Source of the DNA: a virus
DNA: 23,565 bases
Direction: 5' to 3' (one strand)
Virus record (IMG/VR): IMGVR_UViG_3300044858_004919
Coordinates: 1 to 23,565 of that record
The translations under genes were made by a program, and so were the position numbers. Shown here one piece after another: positions 1 through 9,011 of this stretch. Position 1 is the stretch's first letter. Each line of letters starts with the position of its first letter. A model generated the notes under the pieces. It was not told the DNA's origin, did no database searches, and saw only the letters and a list, made by a program, of their open reading frames with translations.

Positions 1-3000
1 ATGCTGCTTGTCAGGTCCCCAATTTGCCAAGGGATGGACAGAGCAAGTGTTCCGACCTTAAAGAACGAGGTAACCTTTTGGGCTCCACGCATTGCTTTTT
101 CAAAAGCACCTTCGTTCTTGGTGCTAACAACCTGAGCCATCTTTTCTTTAATGCCCTTTGGCAAAAACATTGTTTCAGGAACGATGTCGTCGGGAGCGGG
201 GTCATCAAACGGCCCATCCATATCTACGTCGGCAACGGTTTCTCCAGCACGACGAGCAGTGATGTTTTGTGCAGGGATAACATCCTTGATTTTGGCATAT
301 GGATCAATTGCTTCGTATCCACGTGCTCGCATGGCTTCACCAATAAGTCGGCCAAATTCAAAATTGATAGCAAATTCTCGTACGGCTTTTTGGTTCTTTA
401 CACCAGGGCCAGGGGATGCAATACCCGAAATCGGCATGTCTGTTTTCAACGATTCAGATATTTTTTCTGCAACGTGAACGCGAAGAGCATCGATCGGCAT
501 GTTGTCTACGTAAGCTACAGCCTGTTCGTATAGCCCCTGAGTGTATTCTTCCCCAAGGATTTCTGAAGCCGACTTTCCGAACTGCTTTACAAGAGCACGG
601 AATTTATCGTTCATTGCCATTTGGCGTACTTGACGCCCCATGCGAATAGCAAGTTCTCGCAATGAGAAAATTACTTGCCGGTCACCATCTCGATAGTGTT
701 CGCTTGAAAGCTTTTCATAGCCCGTAAAACCTTCACGGGTTACTTCGGTTTCAATACCACCAAAGAATTCTTTTGGTACACCGGAGGGGTAATACATTGG
801 GCCGATGAGTCGAACGTTTTCCCCGCCTGGGCTTTCGATCTCAAAGCCACCAATTTCTGATGGGTACCCACCTTCTAAAGCAACATCTAGTGGGGTGCTG
901 CCATCCATGTTCATATATGCGTCATAGAACGGATTGGTGAGCATGGCTTCGATGGCAGCATCAGCGGCTTCAGCTTGTTCAGGCAGTTCTTCTAAAGCGG
1001 CACGAAGCTTGGCAATCTTTTCTTCAATCTTCTTTTTCTTTGCACGAGCGTTACGGGATGGCTCAAGCTCAACAGCCATACGGGCCACTTCAGCGTCATA
1101 CTTCTTGGATAGGTCAAGGAACTCTTGGAAAGCTTTAATCTTTTCGTTGAAAGTTTGTGCAGCGTCCATCTTTGCTGCAGCATCAGCAGCCATGGCGTCT
1201 ACTACCTCTTTGGTGTAGACAGCTTCGCGAACAACGGGATCCACAATGTTGTCGTCAGGTTTTACTTCTGAAGGCTTGGTTGCCTTTGGCTTCTTGGGAG
1301 TAAGGGGCTTTGGTTTAGGTTCGTAACCCGGCTGGTATGTGACGTCAATTTCTCTAGGTGTTCCGCCAAGAGCGTTTCTAAAATCTTCAATGACGGTCTT
1401 AACCATTCTTCCATTAAATTGAGAAGGGGTAAGCTTCATGCCTTCTAAAGAAGAAACAAGTCTGTCAACCTTTGTGCCACCCTCAAACAATGCTGGTTTG
1501 CTTGACATAACAACGCCGAACTGGCCAGCGCTGTCAAACAAAACTGGCTGTTCTCCGGTATAGTAATACTGTGCCTTACCAATAGCTTGATAACGCTCTA
1601 GCGGTACGTAGGCCCTTTCGCCATCGGCTGTTTCTAAAACAACAACAACCACGCCGTCGCTAATGTCGCGACCAACCTCCTGAAGAGGTTTACCCTTTTC
1701 CTTTAAGCTACCATCAGGATTAATGTATTTTTCAATAATCGCCTGAAGTGGCGTTGAGTCGCTCGTCCTTGTGACATTAGAGCTATCAGCCTTTGCGTCA
1801 CCTTTTTTGTCAAAATAGTACGAACCCGAACCGTCAGGGGCAATAGGGATAATAACGTTCTTGAACGTCGTAGTCTCCATTGGGACAACAACAAACCCAT
1901 CGGAAAAATATGGAGCGTTACCGGCTACAAAAACATGGAATCCTCTAGGCAAAACGCTGTTGATCGCCTTGACAATGTATTTGTTTTGTCCTTCAATGAT
2001 TTTGTCGGGAACGGTTTCAACTTTGACAGGGCTTTCATCAAAAGCATTTAGGATCATTTTGCCGACGTCAGTACGACGGGAGAAACCAAACGTATTAAAA
2101 ATTTCATTGACTAGCTCAAAGTCTGTTTTGACTGGTGGTTTAGGTGTCGCCGGTGCTTTTAGTCCTGGTGTTTTTGTGGTTGCGCCCGGTGTTCCAACGT
2201 TAACGATTTGCTGTTTTAGTTCTTCTAAAGCAGAAATTATTTGCTTTACAGAAGTTAAGTCAACAGCTTCTCCACGACGTAAAAGATCTCCAATGTCGTA
2301 AAGAATGTTAAAATCGGGGTCTGTTGTATCAAAAACATTTATTGTTGAGCCGCCCCAATCTCCGCCAACGTCAGAAGCCATTGCGTCAAAAGATCGGTGA
2401 TCTAATTCTCCTTCAATAATCTTGGTTAACTCACCAATAGCATCGTCAATGCTTTCCAAAGCCTCGTCAAATTTGTTGTATTGATAGTTTACATATATGT
2501 CTGCGCGAACACCTAACTCGCCAGCACGAGGAGTAGGCCCTAAAACTTCTATCCCAAAAGAATCGTTTGAGTTCATTCTGTCTTGGCCGGACAGAATTAG
2601 GGTACCTTTTACGGTGTATTCGTTATTTACCGGTTGTAAATTAAGATCAATTTCAGGTTCGGGAACATCTACGTATTCTTTCTTCTTTCTGCTGTTGCGT
2701 TGGTCTTCGTTTTTCTGCCTTAACTCCCTAATTTTTTCTAATTGAGGGCCAAACATTTCCTCCATAACGTCCATTGGGTGGACAAGACCAGTTTTTTCAG
2801 AAACATCACGTTTCTTTGTAACCGGCGTAAGTTTTGCTGGGGCTTCTTCTTTTACAGGCTTTAGTCCTAGTGTTGGTGCCTTGCTTGTTTCTCCAGTAGC
2901 AAGTGAACGAATCTGATGCTCAGCTTCATCTAAACCATCAATTATGTTTTGAATGACTTCGCGTGGTGTTTCGTTTGTAATTTCCGTTATATATGGTGTA

Positions 3001-6000
3001 GTGAATCTTTTGGGATTGATGTCATTAGAATAAATCTGCAAAATAGAAACTTCGTCGTTAAAACCCTGGTCAACAAGGCTGGCAATAGCTGCTTCATTGT
3101 AGTTACCATTAAGTAGATCGTTTAATACACGCCTCGTTGTTTCAATTTGTTGTAAAACGTTATTGAATGCGTTGACACCTTTTTCTCCGGAAATAAAAAT
3201 GTGGAATTCTACGGAACCGTCATCAAGGTGCATTTCAACGGTTTTATCGTGTTCTACATCTGTTTTCCCATCAAGAAAAGAAGATCCGATCCTGGATTTG
3301 GCGGATATTTGAACGTCAAAATCAGAACCAGGCAATGTTGGTTGAGGTGTAATATCTTGTTTGAGCTCAGGAAATTGAGTAGCAAGTTTTTTATTTGGAG
3401 CGTTTTTTCCGGTTTCATCACTTGCTACTTTGTCTCTTTTGTCGATTTCATCGCCAAATATTTCTTTGACAACATCATATGGATCTCTTATTACACCAGT
3501 CGGTGCTTCACCGTCTTCAACAACAATCGTTCCGTCATCTTCATAGATATCTTCGACAACGCCGCCAGCATCTTCGTACTGCCCTTCGTAGTCGCCCATG
3601 CCTTCTTCAAGGTCATACAGTTCTTCGTTAAGTGCGTCTGCTTCTGCTTCAATCTGCTGGCGTTCTGCTTCTGCCAAAGCAGCAACACGCTCGTATTCGG
3701 CTTGTGCTGCAGCTGCTTCTTGATTCAACCGATCGGCTTCTGCCATGATGGCATCAATTTTGTCGATGTTTGCTGAACCTACTTGGGATTCAATTTCGGC
3801 AAGACGGGTTCTAATGTTTTGCAAACGACGGTATGTGCGAGCAACAGGACTGTTCTCAAGAATCTTTCTTACAAGGTTTCCGTCTAAATTAAAGTCGCCA
3901 ACAATTTGAATAAAAGATGCGCCACCAATGTAAGCATCAACAACGTCGTAACGAAGAATACGCTCGACAAGTTTGGCGTGTTGTACTTCCAGTTTGTCGA
4001 TCTGCTCTGCGGTTTGTTTGATCTTGCGTTCGATGGCTTCCTTAGAGCGTTCACGCTTTGCAAGTTCTGCTTCAACTGCGCCTTCTCTCGTGGAGCGAGC
4101 AGGGGTAAGGCGTGGTCCTGTAGGTTCACCGTCGGGTCCAACCGGTTCAGGGCCGCCTTCGTCACCAATAATCTTTGCAGCCATTGCCCTACGAATACGC
4201 CTGTAAAATTCAACTGGAACACGCATAGAAGCCGGGTACATCGTTGGGTCAAGCGCTAGCTCAATTGGAAGCTGGTCAACAAAACCTTTTAGTGTGGCAA
4301 TACGGTCAGGGTGGTCTACGGGAAGATCAAAAATACCCGCTTCTTTAACTTCTCCCCAAGCTTCGTAAAGGGCATAACGGTCGTTCAGAATAATTTCAAG
4401 ACGAGATACTTCGGCAGTATTAGGGGTTTTCTTAGAACGTTCCTTACGTAGTGCCTTTTCCGCTTGCTTGATTGATTCAAGAATATTGCGTTCCAGTCGT
4501 TCCACAAAAGGAGTTGGAACCATGTATGCAGGATCAAGTGCGTTGCGGCGACCATATCCAGCAGCAGCGCGTTCAATCATCGCCTTGAACACAACGTTTG
4601 ATACTTTGTCTGCAGCGTCAGCTAAACGTTCATAGCGCTCCGGCGTAAGAGTGCCAGGGTTTTCAGGAGAGTAGTTCATGAAGTCGCGAGCCATTTCGGC
4701 TGCACGTTGACTTAATGAGTATTCCTCTTTGAAATCATAACGACCCATGAGCGCAAGAACCCTAGGGGAGATGTTGTAGCGGGCAGCTAAACGGTTGATG
4801 ATTTGTGCGTTACCACCGATCACAGCAAGAACTGCTGCCGCTTCATCAAGGCTTAGTTCTCCATAAGGCTGATTGGTTTCAGGATCAATAACGTCTTTAT
4901 GTAGGGGATCCATCATTTGGCTTGTTACGGCTCGAACGGCTGAACCCTGTTCGTTTTCTGCATCTCGCGTTGCTGCACGAACCTGCTTCATTACTTCACG
5001 AGCAACAGAACGACGGCCTGCCTTGACGGACTTATTCATGAGGTTAACGACACGTTCGTCGTCCATTGAAACGCCTTCATCAACAAGCCTTTGCGCTTGT
5101 TCTGCATACCCTTCGGATGCTTTTTGACCCCAGCGAGCGTAGCGACCATCAGGGCCCAAGTAGATACCATCACGGTAAAGCCCAAGAAGTTTTCTTGTCG
5201 TATATGTGTAGGGCTTGAACGGTAAAGCGCCAACTCTGTCTGCCTGCCGGGCAATATTTCTACCGATGTCGGCTTGCTTCCCTAATACGTCTTTTGTTCT
5301 TGCGATCCTAGCTAACTGAGCATCGGCTTTTGCCATACGGGCTGCTGCTTCTGCGGCTTCAGCACTTCCTGCTGCGGCGGAAGCCATGGCATTGGATGCC
5401 GCCGTACGTTCTGCTCGCGCTGCAGCTTCTCCTAAGGTAACACCCCTAATGGCACCCTTAGCAACACCGGAATAAATACTTCCGGCCATAGAGATGTTTC
5501 CAAAATCTTCAATAATAAACGGAAGGATAGATTGGTTCTTTTCTAAAGCTTCCATGTAATGCGGAGGAAGCGGGTCGTACTTTGGGTTGCGTGGGTCTAT
5601 AGCTGCGCCAGCCATGCGAACAGGGTTGAGTGCTCTTCCTAAAAACTGACCAGTTCTTCCGAAGCTGGAAATCAAATCTTCGGTAGTCCGAAATCTGCCA
5701 GCTTCGAAGTTAACGCCCGGTATAAGCTTTGAACCAACTTCCAAAGCCCCTTTACCAATGTCTATGCCTGCGCCAACAACAAACTGAGTAAACCCAACAG
5801 GGGCGTTAACAATAAGGTCACGGATGGCCCTACCTTCGGTTTTTAACCTTGTAGCAGGGTCGCCAGCGAGTTGCTCCATCTCCACGGTGCCAAGCCGTGT
5901 TTTAACCTTGTTTGATGTTGTACGAGTAGGACCAGTGGTTTTGGGTGTCGTAGGGGGGACCGTAGTAGTAGGCGGCGTCAACCCAGGCAATCCTGGAACC

Positions 6001-6065
6001 ACGGGAACCGGTGGTACGGGTGGTACCGGAATACCGCTAGTTGGTGTTAAACGCTTGGCTGCCAT
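1..6065 (-). CDS. Giant multidomain virion (ejection-type) protein, C-terminus outside window
   Basis: The frame opens at ATG 6065 (overlapping the previous stop as TAATG, with no clear ribosome-binding site, so coupled) and stays open to base 3, giving at least 2,021 residues. In order: a Pro/Thr-rich head (residues 11-51, PVPPVPPVPVVPGLPG); a hydrophobic helical stretch (84-123); an Ala-rich coiled coil (about 180-260); a helical region; a long charged coiled coil (about 655-835); two related modules (about 856-1075 and 1092-1295) and a third partial start near 1315, separated by Pro/Lys/Thr linkers; a beta-rich part; another linker (1579-1602); a helical part (1605-1710); and a region ending FFKVGTLALSIPWQIGDL at 2001-2018. 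Size and position suggest a DNA-ejection protein like T7 gp16. No transglycosylase or peptidase motif is visible in the portion seen. A polyvalent-type protein is the alternative. Confidence 0.82.
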   Translation of the reverse strand, partial: MAAKRLTPTSGIPVPPVPPVPVVPGLPGLTPPTTTVPPTTPKTTGPTRTTSNKVKTRLGTVEMEQLAGDPATRLKTEGRAIRDLIVNAPVGFTQFVVGAGIDIGKGALEVGSKLIPGVNFEAGRFRTTEDLISSFGRTGQFLGRALNPVRMAGAAIDPRNPKYDPLPPHYMEALEKNQSILPFIIEDFGNISMAGSIYSGVAKGAIRGVTLGEAAARAERTAASNAMASAAAGSAEAAEAAARMAKADAQLARIARTKDVLGKQADIGRNIARQADRVGALPFKPYTYTTRKLLGLYRDGIYLGPDGRYARWGQKASEGYAEQAQRLVDEGVSMDDERVVNLMNKSVKAGRRSVAREVMKQVRAATRDAENEQGSAVRAVTSQMMDPLHKDVIDPETNQPYGELSLDEAAAVLAVIGGNAQIINRLAARYNISPRVLALMGRYDFKEEYSLSQRAAEMARDFMNYSPENPGTLTPERYERLADAADKVSNVVFKAMIERAAAGYGRRNALDPAYMVPTPFVERLERNILESIKQAEKALRKERSKKTPNTAEVSRLEIILNDRYALYEAWGEVKEAGIFDLPVDHPDRIATLKGFVDQLPIELALDPTMYPASMRVPVEFYRRIRRAMAAKIIGDEGGPEPVGPDGEPTGPRLTPARSTREGAVEAELAKRERSKEAIERKIKQTAEQIDKLEVQHAKLVERILRYDVVDAYIGGASFIQIVGDFNLDGNLVRKILENSPVARTYRRLQNIRTRLAEIESQVGSANIDKIDAIMAEADRLNQEAAAAQAEYERVAALAEAERQQIEAEADALNEELYDLEEGMGDYEGQYEDAGGVVEDIYEDDGTIVVEDGEAPTGVIRDPYDVVKEIFGDEIDKRDKVASDETGKNAPNKKLATQFPELKQDITPQPTLPGSDFDVQISAKSRIGSSFLDGKTDVEHDKTVEMHLDDGSVEFHIFISGEKGVNAFNNVLQQIETTRRVLNDLLNGNYNEAAIASLVDQGFNDEVSILQIYSNDINPKRFTTPYITEITNETPREVIQNIIDGLDEAEHQIRSLATGETSKAPTLGLKPVKEEAPAKLTPVTKKRDVSEKTGLVHPMDVMEEMFGPQLEKIRELRQKNEDQRNSRKKKEYVDVPEPEIDLNLQPVNNEYTVKGTLILSGQDRMNSNDSFGIEVLGPTPRAGELGVRADIYVNYQYNKFDEALESIDDAIGELTKIIEGELDHRSFDAMASDVGGDWGGSTINVFDTTDPDFNILYDIGDLLRRGEAVDLTSVKQIISALEELKQQIVNVGTPGATTKTPGLKAPATPKPPVKTDFELVNEIFNTFGFSRRTDVGKMILNAFDESPVKVETVPDKIIEGQNKYIVKAINSVLPRGFHVFVAGNAPYFSDGFVVVPMETTTFKNVIIPIAPDGSGSYYFDKKGDAKADSSNVTRTSDSTPLQAIIEKYINPDGSLKEKGKPLQEVGRDISDGVVVVVLETADGERAYVPLERYQAIGKAQYYYTGEQPVLFDSAGQFGVVMSSKPALFEGGTKVDRLVSSLEGMKLTPSQFNGRMVKTVIEDFRNALGGTPREIDVTYQPGYEPKPKPLTPKKPKATKPSEVKPDDNIVDPVVREAVYTKEVVDAMAADAAAKMDAAQTFNEKIKAFQEFLDLSKKYDAEVARMAVELEPSRNARAKKKKIEEKIAKLRAALEELPEQAEAADAAIEAMLTNPFYDAYMNMDGSTPLDVALEGGYPSEIGGFEIESPGGENVRLIGPMYYPSGVPKEFFGGIETEVTREGFTGYEKLSSEHYRDGDRQVIFSLRELAIRMGRQVRQMAMNDKFRALVKQFGKSASEILGEEYTQGLYEQAVAYVDNMPIDALRVHVAEKISESLKTDMPISGIASPGPGVKNQKAVREFAINFEFGRLIGEAMRARGYEAIDPYAKIKDVIPAQNITARRAGETVADVDMDGPFDDPAPDDIVPETMFLPKGIKEKMAQVVSTKNEGAFEKAMRGAQKVTSFFKVGTLALSIPWQIGDLTSS

Positions 6066-7201
6066 TAGGGAGTAACAATACCAGAGAGTGCCAGTCTGTT
6101 CTTAAGGTCTTCACTAGCACCGCTAGCCTTGAGCATTGCATACACAACATATGCAGCGTCAGGGTAACCTTGCTCTTCCATGCTTTGAGCCATGTCATAT
6201 GCTTCCTGGTATTTACGGTCAGAAATAAAGCCTCTAGCAAGGTTGATAACGTTGGTTCCAGTATCTTGGTCAACCTGGTCCTCGCCGTATTCTTTACCTG
6301 GTTCACGGTACTTGACGGGTTTAGCAGCAGCTTCAATGAGTTGGCTTGGGGTACGAGCCGTGACAGTAGAAATAAAGTTTCCACGCAAGCCAGTAAGAGC
6401 CTCAAGCTGACTGTTTGCTTGTTCGTTCGTAACGGCTTGGATCTTGTCCCGTTCGGCCAATTGGCTGATGTAGGTATCGTATGTAATGCCGTACTTATCT
6501 AGGTAGTCTTGGTTGCGGACATAGCTTGCATACTCTGTATCCAAATCCTTGAATTGATTAGCAGCCCAATCCGCGCTCTGACCGTACTTGGATGCAGCAA
6601 TTTGCGATGCAAGCGAGCTAACGGGGGTAGCCTCGATTTGTTGGGCGGTATTAATATACTCTTGGGCAGGAGCAGCATTTTGTGCGTACCAGTCCTTTAG
6701 AGCGCCACGGTAATTCTCCATTTTATTGTACGAACCGATTGTTCCACCAAACAAATCTTTTTCAATCTTTTTGCTAGCAGGGCGAAGAATCTCGTTCATT
6801 TGTTCAAAACGTTGATTTGCTGCAGAACGAAGGTTCGCTGGAACTTGTGTTCTAAAGTTCATAGCTCCACCACGGATAGCGCTTGTTAGAGCGCCTTCTG
6901 TATTAAAACCAGCATACTTTCCTGAACCACCCGTAGTTCCGGTAGACGCCAATAGTTGAGCATAAGTCTTGGTTGGGTCGCCATAGCTGGTGCCAATTAG
7001 CCCTGTAGAAGAATCAGCCTCGTAAGGGATCCATTGGGAATCGCGGGGTGCGGTACCTCCTGCACCAAAACCAGCATTACTAGTCCGTGGTTGGGAAGAT
7101 CTTAATTGCGCTGGCTTGCCCATGACCGCCTCAGGAGAAACAGTGCTACGAACTGTGCCACCACGAGCCGCTTTTTCAAGGTCCTTAAATGTTGCAATCA
7201 T
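6065..7201 (-). CDS. Probable internal virion protein C
   Basis: A 378-residue protein coupled to both neighbours (ATGA before, TAATG after). The first 110 residues are Gly/Ser/Thr-rich and probably flexible; from about 120 it is helical, with segments LRSAANQRFEQMNEILRPASKK, WAANQFKDLDTEYASYVR and YISQLAERDKIQAVTNEQANSQ. A short helical C-terminal part contains YQEAYDMAQSMEEQGYPDAA, resembling a TPR helix pair. There are no membrane segments or catalytic motifs. By order it occupies the place of the middle ejection protein (as gp15 in T7), which is an inference, since sequence does not match anything I can name. Confidence 0.65.
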   Translation of the reverse strand: MIATFKDLEKAARGGTVRSTVSPEAVMGKPAQLRSSQPRTSNAGFGAGGTAPRDSQWIPYEADSSTGLIGTSYGDPTKTYAQLLASTGTTGGSGKYAGFNTEGALTSAIRGGAMNFRTQVPANLRSAANQRFEQMNEILRPASKKIEKDLFGGTIGSYNKMENYRGALKDWYAQNAAPAQEYINTAQQIEATPVSSLASQIAASKYGQSADWAANQFKDLDTEYASYVRNQDYLDKYGITYDTYISQLAERDKIQAVTNEQANSQLEALTGLRGNFISTVTARTPSQLIEAAAKPVKYREPGKEYGEDQVDQDTGTNVINLARGFISDRKYQEAYDMAQSMEEQGYPDAAYVVYAMLKASGASEDLKNRLALSGIVTP

Positions 7202-7590
7202 TGTCTTGGTAGTCCGCTAATTCCAGGTAGTTGAGGCACATCATAGTCGCCATATGGGTTTGATAAAGAACTTCCGGAGCTGCCGCCACCATAACGCTTG
7301 GGATATCGCCACTGCAGGTAGTTTCGGTAGGAACTCATGTACTTAGGAAGGTTTTTGATATTTGCCGTTTCTTGTTTTTGGCGCACGTTAGAAAGGTTTG
7401 TTGCGCCTGCCTGCAGTGAAGCAAGCCCAGCAATAGACGGGACTTCTGCTGGGTTAATGGCTGCAGGAGCGCCTGTTTGTGCCGCCACATTTTGCAACGA
7501 CGAACTCATGTTTCCAAGACCTGCTGCTTGGTTGCGCATGTTTGATTCACGCATAGCAACGGCGTTAACATATTGGTCAAACGCAGCCAT
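7198..7590 (-). CDS. Probable internal virion protein B (small)
   Basis: A 130-residue protein with no recognised family. Residues 1-75 are helix-forming and Ala/Asn/Gln-rich (MAAFDQYVNAVAMRESNMRN, IAGLASLQAGATNLSNVRQK); residues 80-100 are aromatic and basic (KYMSSYRNYLQWRYPKRY); the tail is Gly/Ser/Pro-rich. The ATG overlaps the previous stop (TAATG) and has GGAGGT upstream at a proper distance, one of the best ribosome-binding sites here. The stop overlaps the next gene (ATGA). A role inside the virion is inferred from its neighbours. Confidence 0.65.
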   Translation of the reverse strand: MAAFDQYVNAVAMRESNMRNQAAGLGNMSSSLQNVAAQTGAPAAINPAEVPSIAGLASLQAGATNLSNVRQKQETANIKNLPKYMSSYRNYLQWRYPKRYGGGSSGSSLSNPYGDYDVPQLPGISGLPRQ

Positions 7591-8261
7591 TACAGACCTC
7601 CAATCCTTTTAGGAACAACCGACTTCTTGGGTGCAACCGTTGTAGTCGGAGACTTCTTGGGTGCAACCGTTGTAGTCGGAGATGCTTTGGGTACGACCCT
7701 AGTAGGGGTTGCATAAGCCTTTTTAATCTGAGCAACAGCGGCGGGAGAATACACAACAGGCTTTTGGGTTGCCGTTTCTTCAGGTAGTTTAGTAATGGGA
7801 TCAAAATTGCTGGAACTTGGAGTCCGAGGGGTAGTTGGGGCACTAGAGTTCGAAGCTCCACCCGTCGTGCCATACAGGGCTCTATATTCGGCAACCTGGG
7901 TAGCAGTATCCTTGTCAATCTGTGTTTGTTGTGCAGTCTTATCTTGTGCTAGCGATAGAATCCTGGCTCTATAATCGGATTCATCTACTAGTTTTTGACG
8001 AGCCTGTTGTCCGCTTCGCAACATGCCAGCGGACTCTCCTGATGCGGCAGTAGAACGCTGTTTTTCTTTATAGGCGACGTCTGCCGTTCCAAGCTTTTCT
8101 GCCCCTGATGCGTCTTTGTTGTAAGTAATCTCGCCCGTAGTGGGGTTGACGTTTGCCTGGGTTGCCATTTCATATGCGGTGTCAAGGGCCTGTTTTTTCG
8201 CAAGCGCCGCCGCCTCTGCCTGTAGCTTTAGGTTTTGAAAATAATCATTCGTTGATGGCAT
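7590..8261 (-). CDS. Probable internal virion protein A
   Basis: A 223-residue protein, first of the block after the lysis genes. I chose ATG at 8261 over an upstream TTG at 8285; it has AGGA just before and a 17-bp overlap with the previous gene. Residues 8-60 are an Ala/Gln/Lys-rich helix (QAEAAALAKKQALDTAYEM), residues 85-125 a second helix, and residues 130-223 a Pro/Thr/Ser/Lys-rich disordered tail with two copies of PTTTVAPKKS plus a diverged third. The arrangement, a helical Ala-rich protein followed by larger virion proteins, recalls T7-type core/ejection genes, but there is no clear sequence match. DNA ejection through the tail is inferred. Confidence 0.6.
   Translation of the reverse strand: MPSTNDYFQNLKLQAEAAALAKKQALDTAYEMATQANVNPTTGEITYNKDASGAEKLGTADVAYKEKQRSTAASGESAGMLRSGQQARQKLVDESDYRARILSLAQDKTAQQTQIDKDTATQVAEYRALYGTTGGASNSSAPTTPRTPSSSNFDPITKLPEETATQKPVVYSPAAVAQIKKAYATPTRVVPKASPTTTVAPKKSPTTTVAPKKSVVPKRIGGL
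7621..7680 (-). repeat. Perfect 30-bp tandem duplication
   Basis: Bases 7621-7650 and 7651-7680 are identical; a third, diverged unit follows at 7681-7710. On the coding strand each copy encodes ten residues of the Pro/Thr/Lys tail (SPTTTVAPKK). The exact identity of two copies suggests recent duplication by slippage. Confidence 0.9.
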
Positions 8262-8466
8262 GGTCCTGCTCAATGTGTCTATCAAGCTTTTTGTCCATCC
8301 AAACCTGCATATGCTTGACGTCGGTAATGTCTTGTTTTACTGATTTTATCAGATCGACGGCCTTTCCATGCTGGTCGGTATTTCGCTTGTCAAACTTATA
8401 TAGTACCCACATTAGTGGGCCCGATATAAGAGCCGACACGACAACAGCCCCAGCCGCCCAATCCAT
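8245..8466 (-). CDS. Small membrane-anchored coiled-coil protein of the lysis module
   Basis: A 73-residue protein with a single transmembrane helix at about residues 5-23 (AGAVVVSALISGPLMWVLY) and a charged helical tail (residues 25-73) with heptad-like spacing, LIKSVKQDITDVKHMQVWM, ending in a His/Asp-rich segment. It starts within the endolysin stop (TAATG). Proteins of this build are common beside holin/endolysin genes in phages of Gram-positive hosts and have been annotated as holin-like or holin modulators. An antiholin or second holin role is possible but not shown; it lacks the lipobox of an outer-membrane spanin. Confidence 0.68.
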   Translation of the reverse strand: MDWAAGAVVVSALISGPLMWVLYKFDKRNTDQHGKAVDLIKSVKQDITDVKHMQVWMDKKLDRHIEQDHAINE

Positions 8467-9011
8467 TAGATTTTACGTGGGTTGGTCGTAAGTACTTCTT
8501 GTACTTTGGCTGGAATATTGTCTCCTGAGTGGTAGCGGATATGCCACGCCTCAGCATTGGCCCCTTCTTTTACTTCCCAAGAAAACCCATAATCAGCGGC
8601 GTTCTTTAGGAGCCATCGAAGAATACGACCATTACAGTGGGCAACGTCAACCGCCAAACCCCACCCGTGGTTAGAGGTTCCCGGTACACCAGCTGGAGCG
8701 ACGCCCTTTTTGAGATACCAGGTCTTGCCTTTCCATTGGCGAGTGACCTTCGTAATACGCTTTTTAAGCTGGTAGCGAGAAAGAAAAAGAGACTCTTGAC
8801 GTTCATAGGGGCGGTATAGATCCCATCTGCTAGTCGGCTTTAATAAGATTCCTTTTGCTTTTGCAGCAATTGCCATAGCATACCAAGCGTCAGCGGCAAG
8901 GTGATGAAGGTGACCACCGTCAATAGCATCAAGAAGCTTAGACGGAATTTCCCCATTCTTGACCCCCTTCATGTCTTTTGGGAGGATTACCGGCTGGACG
9001 GGGTATTTCAT
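8466..9011 (-). CDS. Endolysin, M15-family D-Ala-D-Ala carboxypeptidase type
   Basis: A 181-residue zinc peptidase that cleaves peptide cross-links in peptidoglycan during lysis. The VanY/M15 signatures are complete: SNHGWGLAVDVA with zinc ligands H115 and D122, and EAWHIRY with catalytic E154 and zinc ligand H157. A substrate-binding Arg/Gln segment (YRPYERQESLF, 66-76) also matches. There is no signal peptide and no separate cell-wall binding domain, so export depends on the holin. It is coupled by TAATG overlaps to the holin upstream and the small membrane protein downstream. The N-terminal 40 residues (GGHLHHLAADAWYAM) are typical of phage M15 lysins. Confidence 0.93.
   Translation of the reverse strand: MKYPVQPVILPKDMKGVKNGEIPSKLLDAIDGGHLHHLAADAWYAMAIAAKAKGILLKPTSRWDLYRPYERQESLFLSRYQLKKRITKVTRQWKGKTWYLKKGVAPAGVPGTSNHGWGLAVDVAHCNGRILRWLLKNAADYGFSWEVKEGANAEAWHIRYHSGDNIPAKVQEVLTTNPRKI

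Noticed and set aside
24-533. Plus-strand frame of 169 residues and other frames opposite the giant gene
   Set aside because: The minus-strand frame is open through the whole of 3-6065 with a coherent protein; opposite frames are short, Cys/Phe-rich and have no ribosome-binding sites.
5940-6050. GGTGGTAC-type short repeats as possible regulatory DNA
   Set aside because: They encode the Pro/Val-rich head of the giant protein in frame; the repetition follows from codon choice.
8165-8190. TTGACA-like box on the minus strand inside internal virion protein A
   Set aside because: No acceptable -10 box at 15-19 bases and it lies within coding sequence; likely chance.
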